A stretch of DNA of 64,000 nt from Methylobacterium crusticola (GCF_003574465.1 NZ_QOWC01000002.1:36821-100820), one strand, 5' to 3'. Positions 1 through 10,495 are shown, counted from the stretch's first letter. Notes: generated by a model from the sequence alone, not told the origin. Translations and numbers: made by a program.

Positions 1-128
1 GCGTGGGCGGCCGCGGAGCGCGTCTCCCGGAAGTTCTCCTCGGGCATCTCCCAGACCCGGTCCGACAGGGCGATGAAGGGCTCCGCCCGGGCGTCCACGA
101 TGCGCCAGATCGCTTCGCTGTTCCGCAT
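1..128 (-). CDS. M20-family amidohydrolase (aminobenzoyl-glutamate utilisation type), N-terminal fragment
   Basis: Only the first 42 codons lie inside the window; the gene runs off the left edge. The visible protein begins MRNSEAIWRIVDARAEPF and continues with a segment containing SDRVWEMPE and a following E-x-R-S-A run. This resembles the N terminus of AbgB-type M20 amidohydrolases, which start with a short helix followed by a 'D-x-x-W-x-x-P-E' motif. These metal-dependent enzymes cleave amide bonds such as that in p-aminobenzoyl-glutamate. The metal ligands lie outside the window, so the assignment rests on the N-terminal pattern alone. The ATG is at 126-128. The next gene on the same strand ends 94 bases upstream. 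Confidence 0.6.
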   Translation of the reverse strand, partial: MRNSEAIWRIVDARAEPFIALSDRVWEMPEENFRETRSAAAH

Positions 129-222
129 GGTCCTCTCGTGCCTCCCGCCCCGGCCCGCGCCGCCCGCCCCGGCGGGCCGGCTCGCCGGCGCCGGGAGCGC
201 CGTGCAGGATAGGGGCCTTCCC

Positions 223-858
223 CTATGCGCCGCGCGCGTCCCAGGCCCGGCGCGCGAGCGCGCGGTCCACGAAGTCGAGGCGATCCTGGCCCCAGAACAG
301 CTCGCCGTCGAGCACCAGGGTGGGCGAGCCGAACACGCCGAGCGCCTCGGCCTCGGCGCCGTTGCGCCGGTACTCGGCCTGGACCGGGGCGCTGCCCTCG
401 GCCGCGCGGAGCGCCTCCCCGGGCAGGCCGTTCTCGTCGGCGACGGCGCGCCGCACGGCCGGGTCGGCGATGTCGCGCTCCTCCGCCCAGAGCGCGCGCA
501 GGATCGCGTGCGAGAGCCGGAAGGCGTCGAGGCCGGCCTGCTGGGCGGCGATCACCATGAAGCCCGCGGGCTTGTTCCAGCCGGGCGCCGGGTTCTCCGC
601 GGGATAGTGGCGCGGCGCGACCGTGAGGGGCACGCCGAGGTAGTCGCGCCAGCGGGCGAGCTCGACGGCATGATACGCGCGTCGCGGCCGGGGCCGGGTC
701 CGGATCGGCACGCCGCCGGTCCGCGGGACCACCTCCTGGAAGTCGAACGGCTTCAGCACGAGCCGGGCGCGGTGGCGGCGCACGATGTCCTGGAGCCGCG
801 GGCCGCCCAGATAGGCCCAGGGCGACGACAGGCTGTAGAAGCAGGACAATTCGGGCAT
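223..858 (-). CDS. DsbA-fold 2-hydroxychromene-2-carboxylate isomerase family protein
   Basis: A 211-residue protein of the kappa-class glutathione transferase / HCCA isomerase family. The N terminus reads ELSCFYSLSSPWAYLG, matching the family's 'SPWAYL' motif with the active-site serine at about residue 11. The C-terminal thioredoxin-like part has GVFGSPTLVLDGELFWGQDR, the typical cis-proline loop and final strand. Length fits the family (about 200-220). Characterised members isomerise chromenes in naphthalene catabolism with glutathione, but most homologues have unknown substrates. It is divergent from the FAD-dependent gene at 889, only 30 bases away, so the two may share a control region. 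The specific substrate cannot be deduced. Confidence 0.85.
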   Translation of the reverse strand: MPELSCFYSLSSPWAYLGGPRLQDIVRRHRARLVLKPFDFQEVVPRTGGVPIRTRPRPRRAYHAVELARWRDYLGVPLTVAPRHYPAENPAPGWNKPAGFMVIAAQQAGLDAFRLSHAILRALWAEERDIADPAVRRAVADENGLPGEALRAAEGSAPVQAEYRRNGAEAEALGVFGSPTLVLDGELFWGQDRLDFVDRALARRAWDARGA

Positions 859-888
859 GAGGGGCGCCTCCGGCGGAACGGATCAGGC

Positions 889-2346
889 ATGGATATCCAC
901 CACGACGACGCGGCCGTGAAGGGACTGGACGGCTTGGCCGCCGAGGTGCGCCGCGACCTCGCGCGGCTCAACCACCCGCCGGCGGCCTGGACGCTGCCGG
1001 CCGAGGGGCCGGACGGGCGCCCGGTCCTCGACGTGCTGGTGGTCGGGGCCGGGATGTGCGGGCAGACCGCCGCCTTCGCGCTCCTGCGCGAGGGCGTCGC
1101 GAACATCCGGGTGATCGACCGCGCCCCCCGGGGCGCGGAGGGGCCCTGGGGCACCTTCGCCCGCATGGAGACCCTGCGCTCCCCCAAGCACCTCACGGGG
1201 CCCGACCTCGGCGTCCCGTCCCTGACCTTCCGGGCCTGGTTCGAGGCGCAGCACGGCGCGGCGGGCTGGCGCGACCTCTACAAGGTCCCCCGCCTCGACT
1301 GGCTGCGCTACCTCCTGTTCGTGCGCGACGCCGCCGGCATCCCGGTCGAGAGCGACACCGCCCTCGCGCGGCTCTGGCCCGCCGGGGGGCTGATCGGGGC
1401 CGCCCTCGACGGGCCGGCCGGGCCGGAGACCGTCCACGCCCGCAAGGTGGTGCTGGCCTGCGGCCGCGACGGCTCCGGGGGCCGGCGGATGCCGGGCTTC
1501 GCGGCGGCCGGGACGGGGCGGCTGTTCCACGCCTCGGACCCGATCGACTTCGCGCGCTTCCGCGGCGGCCGCCTGGCGGTGCTGGGCGCCTCCGCGTCGG
1601 CCGTCGACAACGCCGCCGCGGCCCTCGAGGCCGGGGTGCCGGATGTGACCCTGTTCGTGCGGCGCCCCCACTTCCCGCAGGTGAACAAGTCGAAATGGGC
1701 CTCGTTCCCGGGCTTCCTGCGCGGCTACGCGGCCCTGGACGACCGGCAGCGCTGGGCCTTCACCACCTTCATGATGGAGGAAGGCACGCCCCCGCCCCAC
1801 GAATCGGTCCTGCGCTGCACCCGCCACCCGGGCTTCCGGATCCGCTTCGGCGAGGGCTGGACGGGCGTGCGCGCGGCGCCGGACGGCCTCGTGGTCGAGA
1901 CCGCGCGGGGCCGCTACCCGGTCGAGGCCGCCGTGGCGGCGGCGGGCTTCGAGGTCGACCTCGTGCGGCGCCCGGAGCTCGCGGCCTTCCGGGACGCCGT
2001 CCTGACCTGGGGCGAGCGGGTGCCGGCGGCGCAGGCCGAGGCCCACCCGGAGGCGGCCCGCTTCCCCTATCTCGGCGACGGCATGCAGATGCTGGAGCGC
2101 GTCCCCGGCGCGGCGCCGGACCTCGCGCGGCTCCACGTCTTCAACTGGGGCGTCACGATGAGCCACGGGGCGCTCGCCGGCGACATCCCGGGCCTCGGCA
2201 TCGGGGCGACGCGGCTCGCGCAGGCCCTCGTGCGCGACCTGTTCGTGGCGGATGCCGACCGGCACTTCGCGCGGATGCAGGCGCACGAGGACGACGAGCT
2301 CGGCCCGACGGGGTTCTTCGTGCCGCGGGAGGCGCGGCGCCGGTGA
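889..2346 (+). CDS. FAD/NAD(P)-binding flavin-containing monooxygenase-like protein
   Basis: A 485-residue flavoprotein. VLVVGAGMCGQTAAFALL (about residues 48-65) is a Rossmann dinucleotide-binding motif GxGxxG, followed by the acidic strand end VIDRAPRGAEGPW. A second nucleotide-binding loop is LAVLGASASAVDNAA (about 227-241). This layout is that of group B flavin monooxygenases and related SidA/YpeS-type oxidoreductases. I start it at the ATG at 889 because upstream in-frame codons run antisense through the neighbouring isomerase gene and the family motif lies soon after this start. The divergent isomerase gene suggests a joint role in oxidation of an organic substrate, but no substrate is evident. 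Confidence 0.85.
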   Translation: MDIHHDDAAVKGLDGLAAEVRRDLARLNHPPAAWTLPAEGPDGRPVLDVLVVGAGMCGQTAAFALLREGVANIRVIDRAPRGAEGPWGTFARMETLRSPKHLTGPDLGVPSLTFRAWFEAQHGAAGWRDLYKVPRLDWLRYLLFVRDAAGIPVESDTALARLWPAGGLIGAALDGPAGPETVHARKVVLACGRDGSGGRRMPGFAAAGTGRLFHASDPIDFARFRGGRLAVLGASASAVDNAAAALEAGVPDVTLFVRRPHFPQVNKSKWASFPGFLRGYAALDDRQRWAFTTFMMEEGTPPPHESVLRCTRHPGFRIRFGEGWTGVRAAPDGLVVETARGRYPVEAAVAAAGFEVDLVRRPELAAFRDAVLTWGERVPAAQAEAHPEAARFPYLGDGMQMLERVPGAAPDLARLHVFNWGVTMSHGALAGDIPGLGIGATRLAQALVRDLFVADADRHFARMQAHEDDELGPTGFFVPREARRR

Positions 2347-2359
2347 GGAGGTGGCGTCG

Positions 2360-2554
2360 TTAGCCGAACACCGCGTTCTTCTCGCGCTCGCTCGCGGTCG
2401 TGCGGCCGGGCGTGCCGAGGCAGCCTTCGCTGTTCGTGAAGCCGGAGCGGCCCGGCTCGGCGACGACCCGCAGGCCGGCCCTTCGCGCCGTCGCCCGGCG
2501 GGCCCGCAACGATCCGGCCCCGCGGCAGCCTCGCTCGGCGGTCGGCAGCGACAT
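2360..2554 (-). CDS. possible small hypothetical protein
   Basis: A 64-codon frame in the 312-base gap between the FAD gene and the VOC gene. It begins MSLPTAERG and ends with GRSGFTNSEGCLGTP followed by a polar tail ending KNAVFG. The tail looks less like antisense noise than most frames here because it has few Arg/Pro/Gly runs. I recognise no family. No strong ribosome-binding site was seen, and shorter starts are possible. The rest of this gap shows nothing I can name. Confidence 0.25.
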   Translation of the reverse strand: MSLPTAERGCRGAGSLRARRATARRAGLRVVAEPGRSGFTNSEGCLGTPGRTTASEREKNAVFG

Positions 2555-2658
2555 TTGAGGAACACCCGCCCGCGCCGGGCGCCGCGGCCGCGATCCTGCC
2601 GGGGCCCCGCGGGGCGCGGACCGGATCGCCGGGGCGCAGCCGGGCGGCGGACCGCCCC

Positions 2659-3456
2659 TCAGGCCTCCGGGCCGGCGATCGACAGGTGCGCCCCGTGTGC
2701 CAGGACGGTGTCGAGGTCGCCCGCCGGGCGGTCGGACCGGAACACCACCGCGAAGGGCCCCTCCCCCCGGGCCGCGAGGGCGGCCGCGAGGGCGCCCGCC
2801 GGCCCGGAAGGGGCCGCCAGGGTGACGCGCGTCGCCTCGCCGAGGGGGAGCGTCACGGTCCGGGCCGGCGCGTCCGCCACCACGGCGTCGCGGATCGGGG
2901 CGTCGGGCGGCACGCCGAGGAGGGCGGCGTAGCGGGCCCGCGCGGCCTCGACGTCCCGGACCGCGACCGTGAGCGCGGCGACCCCGGTGACGCCGTTCGC
3001 GTGGCGGCGGACGTCGCCCTCCTGCACCCGCAGGGCGCGGGGCGTGACGTCGCCGCACAGGAACGGCACGTCGGAGCCCGGCGCGCGGGCGGTCTTCCAG
3101 TCGAGCCGCGCGCCGTCGGGCCGGTGGCGGCCGCCCGGGACGGGGTCGGCGATGTCGAGGCCGCGGCGCTGCGCCGCCGCCACGTCCGCCTCGATGGCGC
3201 CGGGCAGGAGCGCGTGGTCGAGGAATCCCTCGCCGGCCCGGTGATAGACCTCGGACCAGCGGTTGCCGGGCTCGGGGCGCCGGAAGGCGATGAGCTCCAG
3301 GTACGCGCCGTCCGCCAGCACCACCAGGACGTTGTGGGTGATGCCGTTCTGGTGCTCGCCGCCGCGGATCACCGTGAAGCCGAGGGCCGTGTAGTCCGCG
3401 AAGGCGGCGTCGAGGTCGGCGACCGCGATGACGATGTGGTCGAGGGTGAGCGGCAT
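2659..3456 (-). CDS. VOC family (glyoxalase-like) protein, two-domain
   Basis: A 265-residue protein starting MPLTLDHIVIAVADLDAAF, the classic first beta-strand of the vicinal oxygen chelate fold. The N-terminal module (about 1-120) has a Glu-bearing strand at AYLELIAF. A second VOC module begins near GVAALTVAVRDVEAARARYAALLG. This is the 'glyoxalase-like domain' type found in many proteobacteria, of unknown substrate. I use the ATG at 3456, not the longer frame, because the fold begins directly there. It follows the oligopeptide ABC genes on the same strand with a 47-base gap and may be the last gene of that operon. Confidence 0.85.
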   Translation of the reverse strand: MPLTLDHIVIAVADLDAAFADYTALGFTVIRGGEHQNGITHNVLVVLADGAYLELIAFRRPEPGNRWSEVYHRAGEGFLDHALLPGAIEADVAAAQRRGLDIADPVPGGRHRPDGARLDWKTARAPGSDVPFLCGDVTPRALRVQEGDVRRHANGVTGVAALTVAVRDVEAARARYAALLGVPPDAPIRDAVVADAPARTVTLPLGEATRVTLAAPSGPAGALAAALAARGEGPFAVVFRSDRPAGDLDTVLAHGAHLSIAGPEA

Positions 3457-3503
3457 GGCGGGTTCCTGTCGGGGCGGTGGTTCGGACGGGGGCGGGGCGC
3501 CCC

Positions 3504-5134
<1,631 letters not shown>

Positions 5135-5138
<4 letters not shown>

Positions 5139-5986
5139 GGCACGGCCTTCACCGGCGCCGCCCCGCGCAGGCGCGGGTTCAGGGCGTCGTTGAGGCCCTG
5201 GCCGACGAGCGAGACGGCGAGCACCGTGAGCAGGATCGCGACGCCGGGGATCGCCGACACGTACCATTGCGTGCGCAGCACCCCCCGGCCCGCCCCGATC
5301 AGGTTGCCCCAGGAGGCGATGTTCGGGTCCGAGAGGTTGAGGAAGGCGAGCGCGCTCTCGAGCAGGATCGCCACCGCCATCACGACGCTGGCGTAGACGA
5401 TCACCGGCGGCAGGGCGTTCGGCAGGATCTCCCGCACGATGATGCGGGCGTCGCCCATGCCGAGCACCCGGCAGGCCTGCACGAACTCGCGCTGGCGCAG
5501 GGAGAGGAACTCGGCCCGGGTGAGCCGGGCGGGGGCCGGCCAGGAGACGAGGCCGATCGCCACCGTGACGGTGGTGATGTCCGAGCCGAACACCGCCACG
5601 AGCACGAGGAGCAGCAGGAAGCTCGGCAGGGTCTGGAACGCCTCGGTGACCCGCATCAGGGCCTCGTCCACGAGGCCGCCGTAATAGCCGGCGAGCGCCC
5701 CGACCGCGATGCCGATCGCGACCGCGATCAGCGTCGCGACGAGGCCGATCAGCAGCGAGACCCGGGCGCCGTAGAAGATCTGGGCGGCGATGTCGCGCCC
5801 GCTCGGGTCCGTGCCGAGCCAGGCCCGCGGGTTGGCGAAGGGCCATTGCAGCGGCCGGCCGACGAGGCTCAGCGGGTCGTTCGGGAACAGCAGGGGGGCG
5901 ACGAGGGCCGCCAGGATCACGGCCGCGAGGAGGAGCGCGCCGAGGAGCGCGGCGGGGTTGCCGAGGAGGCGCCGCAGGATCGCCAT
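5135..5986 (-). CDS. ABC transporter permease, DppC/OppC type
   Basis: A 283-residue inner-membrane permease. The N terminus MAILRRLLGNPAALLGALLL carries the first membrane helix. Next comes the GTDPSGRDI motif that marks the DppC/OppC subgroup, then the conserved loop around QACRVLGMGDARIIVREILPN that contacts the ATPase coupling helices. Length and topology fit the family. It lies between the second permease (5 bases upstream) and the fused ATPase (4-base overlap), so it forms the translocation channel with the product of 5992-6969. Confidence 0.95.
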
Positions 5987-5991
5987 GGCGC

Positions 5992-6969
5992 CTAGCGCCC
6001 CGCCGCGATGCGCGGGTCGAGCCGCCCGTAGACGAGGTCGACCGCGAAGTTGACCGCGATCACGAGGAGCGCCGACACGAACACGATGCCCAGCAGGGTG
6101 TTGAGGTCGCGCTGCACCACCGACTCGTAGGCGAGGCGGCCGAGGCCCGGCAGCGCGAACACGCTCTCGACCACCACCGAGCCCCCCAGCATGGTGCCGG
6201 CCTGGAGCCCGACCAGCGTCACCATGGGCAGGAGCGCGTTGCGCAGGGCGTGGCGCACGATGATGCCGGTCTCGCCCAGCCCCTTGGCGCGGGCCGTGCG
6301 GACGAAGTCGAGGCCCATCACCTCGAGCATCGAGGCCCGCATGATCCGCAGGTAGGTGGCCAGGAACACGAGGGCCAGCGTCAGGGTCGGCAGCACGAGG
6401 TGGCGGGCGATGTCGAGGGCGCGGGCGAGCCCCGAGACGCCCGAGCCCACCTCCTCGAAGCCGCCGGCGGGCAGCCAGCCGAGGTGGATCGCGAACAGCA
6501 CGATGCCCATCAGGCCGAACCAGAACGAGGGCGTGGCGTAGAAGACGAGGCCGAGGGTCGAGATCAGCGTGTCGGGCCAGCGGCCGACCCGCCGCGCCGC
6601 CACGATGCCGAGCAGCGTCCCGCCCGCGAAGGCGAGGCCGAGCGAGGCGCCCATGAGCAGCAGGGTCACGGGCAGCCGCTCGGCGATGACGGTCGCGACC
6701 GGCTTGCCGTAGATCGCCGAGGAGCCGAGGTCGAGCCGCACCAGCCGCCAGAGGTAGCCGCCGAGCTGGGCGGCGACCGAGAGGTCGAGCCCGTAGTAGC
6801 GCCGCATCTGCGCGGCGGTGGCCGGGTCGCCGCCGCCCATCTGGGCCATCAGGGCGTCGACCGTGTCGCCGGGCGCGAGCTGGAGCAGCAGGAACAGCCC
6901 CGCCAGGATGATGAGGAGGGTCGGCAGGCTGGCGGCGAGGCGCCGCAGGGCGAGGAGCAGGATGGTCAT
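5992..6969 (-). CDS. ABC transporter permease, DppB/OppB type
   Basis: A 325-residue membrane protein. It begins MTILLLALRRLAASLPTLL with the typical first helix, followed by LAPGDTVDALMAQMGG and the periplasmic YYGLDLS segment that characterises DppB-type permeases. The EAA-like loop is VRTARAKGLGETGIIVRHALRN. It pairs with the DppC-type permease encoded immediately downstream. The binding protein lies 118 bases upstream; that gap is GC-rich with short inverted repeats but has no clear gene. Confidence 0.95.
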   Translation of the reverse strand: MTILLLALRRLAASLPTLLIILAGLFLLLQLAPGDTVDALMAQMGGGDPATAAQMRRYYGLDLSVAAQLGGYLWRLVRLDLGSSAIYGKPVATVIAERLPVTLLLMGASLGLAFAGGTLLGIVAARRVGRWPDTLISTLGLVFYATPSFWFGLMGIVLFAIHLGWLPAGGFEEVGSGVSGLARALDIARHLVLPTLTLALVFLATYLRIMRASMLEVMGLDFVRTARAKGLGETGIIVRHALRNALLPMVTLVGLQAGTMLGGSVVVESVFALPGLGRLAYESVVQRDLNTLLGIVFVSALLVIAVNFAVDLVYGRLDPRIAAGR

Positions 6970-7087
6970 GGCGGGAGAGTGGTCACGGGAACGGGACGCC
7001 GGCCCGCCGGCTCCCCGGGACGCCGCGCGCGCCGGGGAGCAGGCCGCGGAGCGGGCCAGGGCGCGGGCCGCGCGGGGGCGGGCCCCC

Positions 7088-8686
7088 TCACGCCTCGATC
7101 CAGGCGTCGTGCCAGTCGCCCGAGCCCCAGCGCGGCATGTTGTGGTCCCCGCGCAGGCGCTTGCTCGTCGCCGACAGGAAGGTGCGCTCGATCATCATCC
7201 AGACCGGGATCTCGTCGTTCACGGCCTTGACCCAGCGGGCGTAGAGCGCCTTGCGCCGCTCCGGGTCGAGCTCGCTCGCGGCCTCGTCCACGAGCGTGTC
7301 GACCGCGTCCGACTGCCAGCCGTACTGGTTGGTCCAGGGCGCGCCCTTGGGCGAGCCGGAGCGGTACCAGACCGTGGTCGAGACCGCCGGGTCGCCGCGG
7401 TACTGGTGCCAGCCCGTGGCGAGGTCGAAGTTCCAGTCGCGGTAGACGGTCGAGAGTGCCCCCGCGTTGTCCATGTTGACGATGTCGACCCGGATGCCGA
7501 CGGCCTGGAGCGACTGCTGGATGAAGGTCGCGAGGAGCGGCACGTCCTCGCCGTTCATGATCGGGACGAGCTTGAGGGCGAAGCGCGTCCCGCCGGCCCC
7601 GCGCCGGAAGCCGGCCTCGTCGAGGAGGGCCGCGGCCTTCCTGGGGTCGTAGGCGTAGGGCGGGGCGCCGTCGGGGTAGAAGGCCGCCGAGGTCGACGGG
7701 ATCGGGCCCGTGGCGGGCTTGCCGAGGCCGTAGATGAAGTTCTCGATGAAGAACGGCACGTCGATGGCGTGCGCGATGGCGCGCCGCACCCGCACGTCGG
7801 AGAGCTCCTTGCGCCGGGTGTTGAACTCCAGGGTGTTGTTGAAGGCGTTCGCCTCGAGGCCCTTGCTCGAGACCGTGAAGCGCGGGTCCGACTTCAGCCG
7901 GTCGAGGTCGGCGAGGGCGAGGGCGTTGTAGGTCGAGAGCTGGACCTGCCCGGTCTCCAGCGCCGCGGTGGCGGCCGCCTTGTCGATGATGAAGCGCCAG
8001 ACGATCCGGTCGAGGTAGGGGAAGCCCGCCCGCCAGTAGTCGGGGTTGCGCTCCGCGATGACGTACTGCCCGCGCTCGTACTGCACGAACCGGAACGGCC
8101 CGGTGCCGATCGGCGCCGTGTTGGCCGGGTTCTCGAGCACGTTGGTGTTCTCGAAGACGTGCCGGGGCGCGACGTAGCCGAGGTCGCACAGGGCCCGCAG
8201 CAGCAGGTTGAGGGGCATCGGCCGGGAGTACCGGAACACCGCCGTCGTGGCGTCGGGCGTGTCGACCGCCTCCAGGTAGAGCTGGAGCTGCGTGCCGTAG
8301 TTCAGGTACTTCTTCCACATCTCCATCGCGGTGTACTGCACGTCCGCCGAGGTGAAGGGCTTGCCGTCGTGCCACTTCACCCCCTCGCGCAGCCGGAACG
8401 TCACGGTCCGGCCGTCGGGCGTCGCCTCCCAGCCGGTGGCGAGCACCGGCGCGGGCCTGCCCTCCTGGTCGAGGTCGACGAGCGGCTCCATGATCTTCGA
8501 GGTGATGATGTAGACGCCCGTCGAGGCCCGGATCGCCGGGTTCAGCACGCGCTGCTCGCCGTTGAGCTGGACCGTCAGCACGCCCCCGCGCCGCGCCGCC
8601 TGGGCCAGGGCCGCGGGGCTCCAGGCGGCGGCGCCGAGCGCGAGCGCGCCGGCGGTCTTGAGGGCCTCGCGGCGGTTGATGATCAT
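7088..8686 (-). CDS. ABC transporter substrate-binding protein, family 5
   Basis: A 532-residue periplasmic solute-binding protein. The chosen N terminus MIINRREALKTAGALALGAA has a twin-arginine and hydrophobic core ending in SPAALAQA, consistent with Tat export. The mature part contains the SBP_bac_5 pattern, including MEPLVDLDQEGRPAPVLA and FRLREGVKWHDGKPFTSADV. Longer in-frame starts exist at 8719 and 8746, but they would place the signal sequence internally. It is the first gene of the importer operon that continues to 3504. Ligands of this family include peptides, nickel chelates and other small organics; the sequence does not decide which. Confidence 0.92.
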   Translation of the reverse strand: MIINRREALKTAGALALGAAAWSPAALAQAARRGGVLTVQLNGEQRVLNPAIRASTGVYIITSKIMEPLVDLDQEGRPAPVLATGWEATPDGRTVTFRLREGVKWHDGKPFTSADVQYTAMEMWKKYLNYGTQLQLYLEAVDTPDATTAVFRYSRPMPLNLLLRALCDLGYVAPRHVFENTNVLENPANTAPIGTGPFRFVQYERGQYVIAERNPDYWRAGFPYLDRIVWRFIIDKAAATAALETGQVQLSTYNALALADLDRLKSDPRFTVSSKGLEANAFNNTLEFNTRRKELSDVRVRRAIAHAIDVPFFIENFIYGLGKPATGPIPSTSAAFYPDGAPPYAYDPRKAAALLDEAGFRRGAGGTRFALKLVPIMNGEDVPLLATFIQQSLQAVGIRVDIVNMDNAGALSTVYRDWNFDLATGWHQYRGDPAVSTTVWYRSGSPKGAPWTNQYGWQSDAVDTLVDEAASELDPERRKALYARWVKAVNDEIPVWMMIERTFLSATSKRLRGDHNMPRWGSGDWHDAWIEA

Positions 8687-8846
8687 CGGTTCGCACCCAC
8701 ACTCCGACAGCGCTGCCATCCTTGCCGCCTTGCGGCGGGTTCGCAATGGATGACGGGTGCTATTTCGCAGGTGCGGGGAGAAGGATCGTCTCCGGAACAG
8801 CTACCCGTGAGGAGGATCTTCGCCGGACCGGGGCCGGGGCGCGGCC

Positions 8847-9212
8847 TCACATCGCACCGGCGCCCACGTCATGCCCGGCCCCGGCGCGGGAGGCGGCCCG
8901 GCGGGCCGGCCGGGCCCCGTCGCGCCCGCCCGCCGAGCGGGCGGGGTCGCCCACCGAGCGGGCGGGGTCGCCCACCGAGCGGGCGGGGCTGCCCGCCGCC
9001 GCGAAGGCCTGCTGCAGCACCCGCCGCCCCGACAGGTCGTGCACCGTGACGCGCCACTCCGACCAGTCCGCCCGGTCGTCGAGGCTGCGCATCACGTCGC
9101 GCGCCACCTCCCGGGCCCGGAGGGCGAGGCGCCCGGGGTTGCGGACCACCGCCCCCGTGGTGTCGAGGACGCATTCGGAGCCGTTCGTGCAGTGAAAGCG
9201 GTATCGCGCCAT
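8847..9212 (-). CDS. DUF6894 family small protein with C-terminal tandem repeat
   Basis: A 121-residue protein. Residues 1-72 (MARYRFHCTNGSECVLDTTG through W-x-V-x-V-x-D-x-x-GRxVL) match the DUF6894 fold common and multicopy in Methylobacterium. Its function is unknown. The C-terminal third is a low-complexity extension with the heptad GDPARSV repeated, encoded by a 21-base tandem repeat, then an Ala/Arg/Gly tail. A strong Shine-Dalgarno (GAGGAGG on the coding strand) precedes the ATG at 9212. A LexA-type box lies 42 bases upstream of the ATG, suggesting damage-inducible expression. The tail may be dispensable. Confidence 0.75.
   Translation of the reverse strand: MARYRFHCTNGSECVLDTTGAVVRNPGRLALRAREVARDVMRSLDDRADWSEWRVTVHDLSGRRVLQQAFAAAGSPARSVGDPARSVGDPARSAGGRDGARPARRAASRAGAGHDVGAGAM
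8931..8993. repeat. 21-base tandem repeat, three copies, in frame within the DUF6894 gene
   Basis: Three consecutive near-identical 21-base units at 8931-8951, 8952-8972 and 8973-8993. They differ at one or two positions. The period is a multiple of three, so copy-number change would add or remove GDPARSV heptads without breaking the frame. Confidence 0.9.
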
Positions 9213-9253
9213 GCCGTGCCTCCTCGACCTCGCGCCGGCCCGGACGGGCTCGT

Positions 9254-9268
9254 GTTCTTCTTTTGTTC
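9254..9268 (-). promoter_or_regulatory. candidate LexA (SOS) box upstream of the DUF6894 gene
   Basis: The plus strand reads GTTCTTCTTTTGTTC, that is GTTC-N7-GTTC, equal to GAAC-N7-GAAC on the gene strand. This is the alphaproteobacterial LexA consensus. It lies 42 bases upstream of the start at 9212 in an otherwise GC-rich region. The spacer resembles that of the box upstream of ssb in this window (both have GAACAAA). Confidence 0.55.
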
Positions 9269-9352
9269 TAGCGCGCGGGGACGCGGTGGGAACGGGCGAG
9301 TTGACGCATCGCGCCCGCCGCGCGCCGACCGGCGCGGCGGGCGGAGGCACCC

Positions 9353-10495
9353 TCAGAGCGCGGCCGCGAAGGCCCGGATGTCGTCGGCCAGGAGGGCGGG
9401 CTGCTCGAGGGCGGCGAAATGCCCGCCCCGCGGCATCTCGGTCCAGCGCCGGACGTCGGCGAACATCGTGGCGGCCATCGAGCGCGGCGGCCGGACCATC
9501 TCGTGGGGAAAGGCCGCGTAGGCCATCGGCACGCGCACGCGCTCGCCGTCCGGGACCGGCCAGGGCCGGTGCATGCGGGCCCAGTAGGGGTGGAACGACG
9601 CGCCGATCGCGCCCGTGAACCAGTAGAGCGCGATGTTGGCCAGCATGCGGTCGCGGGAGATCGCCGTCTCGATCTCGCCGCCGCAATCGGACCAGGCGCG
9701 GAACTTCTCCACCAGCCAGGCCGCGAGGCCGGCGGGCGAGTCGGTGAGCGCGAAGGCCAGGGTCTGCGGGCGCGTGCCCTGGATCCACTGGTAGCCGGTC
9801 TCCTCCTTGAGCCAGGCGGCGACGCGCTCGTAATGCGCCGCCTCCTCGGGGGTCGGGTCGATGCCCGTGCGGTCGCGGCGCACGGGCAGCATGTTGAGGT
9901 GCAGGCCGGCGACCCGCTCGGGGTGGCGGTAGGCGAGCCGCGTCGTGATGAAGGCCCCCCAGTCGCCGCCCTGCGCGAGGAAGCGCCCGTAGCCGAGGCG
10001 CCCCATCAGCGCCGCGAACGTGTCGGCGATCTCCTCGACGCCGAGGCGGGGCTGCCCGGGCCGGAACGACAGGCCGTAGCCGGGCAGCGAGGGCGCCACC
10101 ACCGTGAAGGCCTGGGCCGGGTCGCCGCCGAAGCGCGCCGGATCGGTCAGGCGCGGGATGATGTCGAGGAACTCGAAGACCGAGCCGGGCCAGCCGTGGC
10201 AGAGGAGCAGCGGCCGCGGCGCCGGCCCGACCCCCGGGACGTGCAGGCAGTGGATGGCGAGGCCGTCGACCTCCACCATGACCTGCGGGAAGGCGTTGAG
10301 GGCCGCCTCCTCGGCGCGCCAGTCGAAGCCGTCGCGCCAGTAGGCGAGCAGCCCGGCGAGGTAGCCGACGTCCGTCCCGTAGGTCCAGGGCGCCTCGGGC
10401 GCCTGGTCGGGCAGCCGCGTCCGCCCGAGCCGCTCGCGCAGGTCGGCGATGGCCGCGTCCGGGACGTGGTACGTGAAGGGTGTCGCGTCGCTCAT
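9353..10495 (-). CDS. epoxide hydrolase-like alpha/beta hydrolase
   Basis: A 380-residue protein with the epoxide hydrolase N-terminal domain (about 5-110, including DLRERLGRTRLPDQ) followed by an alpha/beta hydrolase core. Visible motifs are the oxyanion-side HGWPGS, the nucleophile elbow QGGDWG (Asp nucleophile, as in epoxide hydrolases) and the C-terminal histidine loop MPRGGHFAALEQP. The family converts epoxides to diols in the cytosol, although many homologues act on other substrates. It is convergent with nothing nearby and divergent from the forward catabolic operon beginning at 10802. That makes it a possible accessory enzyme of the island. Confidence 0.88.
   Translation of the reverse strand: MSDATPFTYHVPDAAIADLRERLGRTRLPDQAPEAPWTYGTDVGYLAGLLAYWRDGFDWRAEEAALNAFPQVMVEVDGLAIHCLHVPGVGPAPRPLLLCHGWPGSVFEFLDIIPRLTDPARFGGDPAQAFTVVAPSLPGYGLSFRPGQPRLGVEEIADTFAALMGRLGYGRFLAQGGDWGAFITTRLAYRHPERVAGLHLNMLPVRRDRTGIDPTPEEAAHYERVAAWLKEETGYQWIQGTRPQTLAFALTDSPAGLAAWLVEKFRAWSDCGGEIETAISRDRMLANIALYWFTGAIGASFHPYWARMHRPWPVPDGERVRVPMAYAAFPHEMVRPPRSMAATMFADVRRWTEMPRGGHFAALEQPALLADDIRAFAAAL

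Noticed and set aside
73..888. N-terminal extension of the FAD monooxygenase-like frame
   Set aside because: The extension runs antisense through the HCCA isomerase gene; the flavin-binding fold starts soon after the ATG at 889.
883..2565. A 560-codon minus-strand frame opposite the FAD gene
   Set aside because: Composition is antisense-like and no motif is seen; the plus-strand frame has clear Rossmann motifs.
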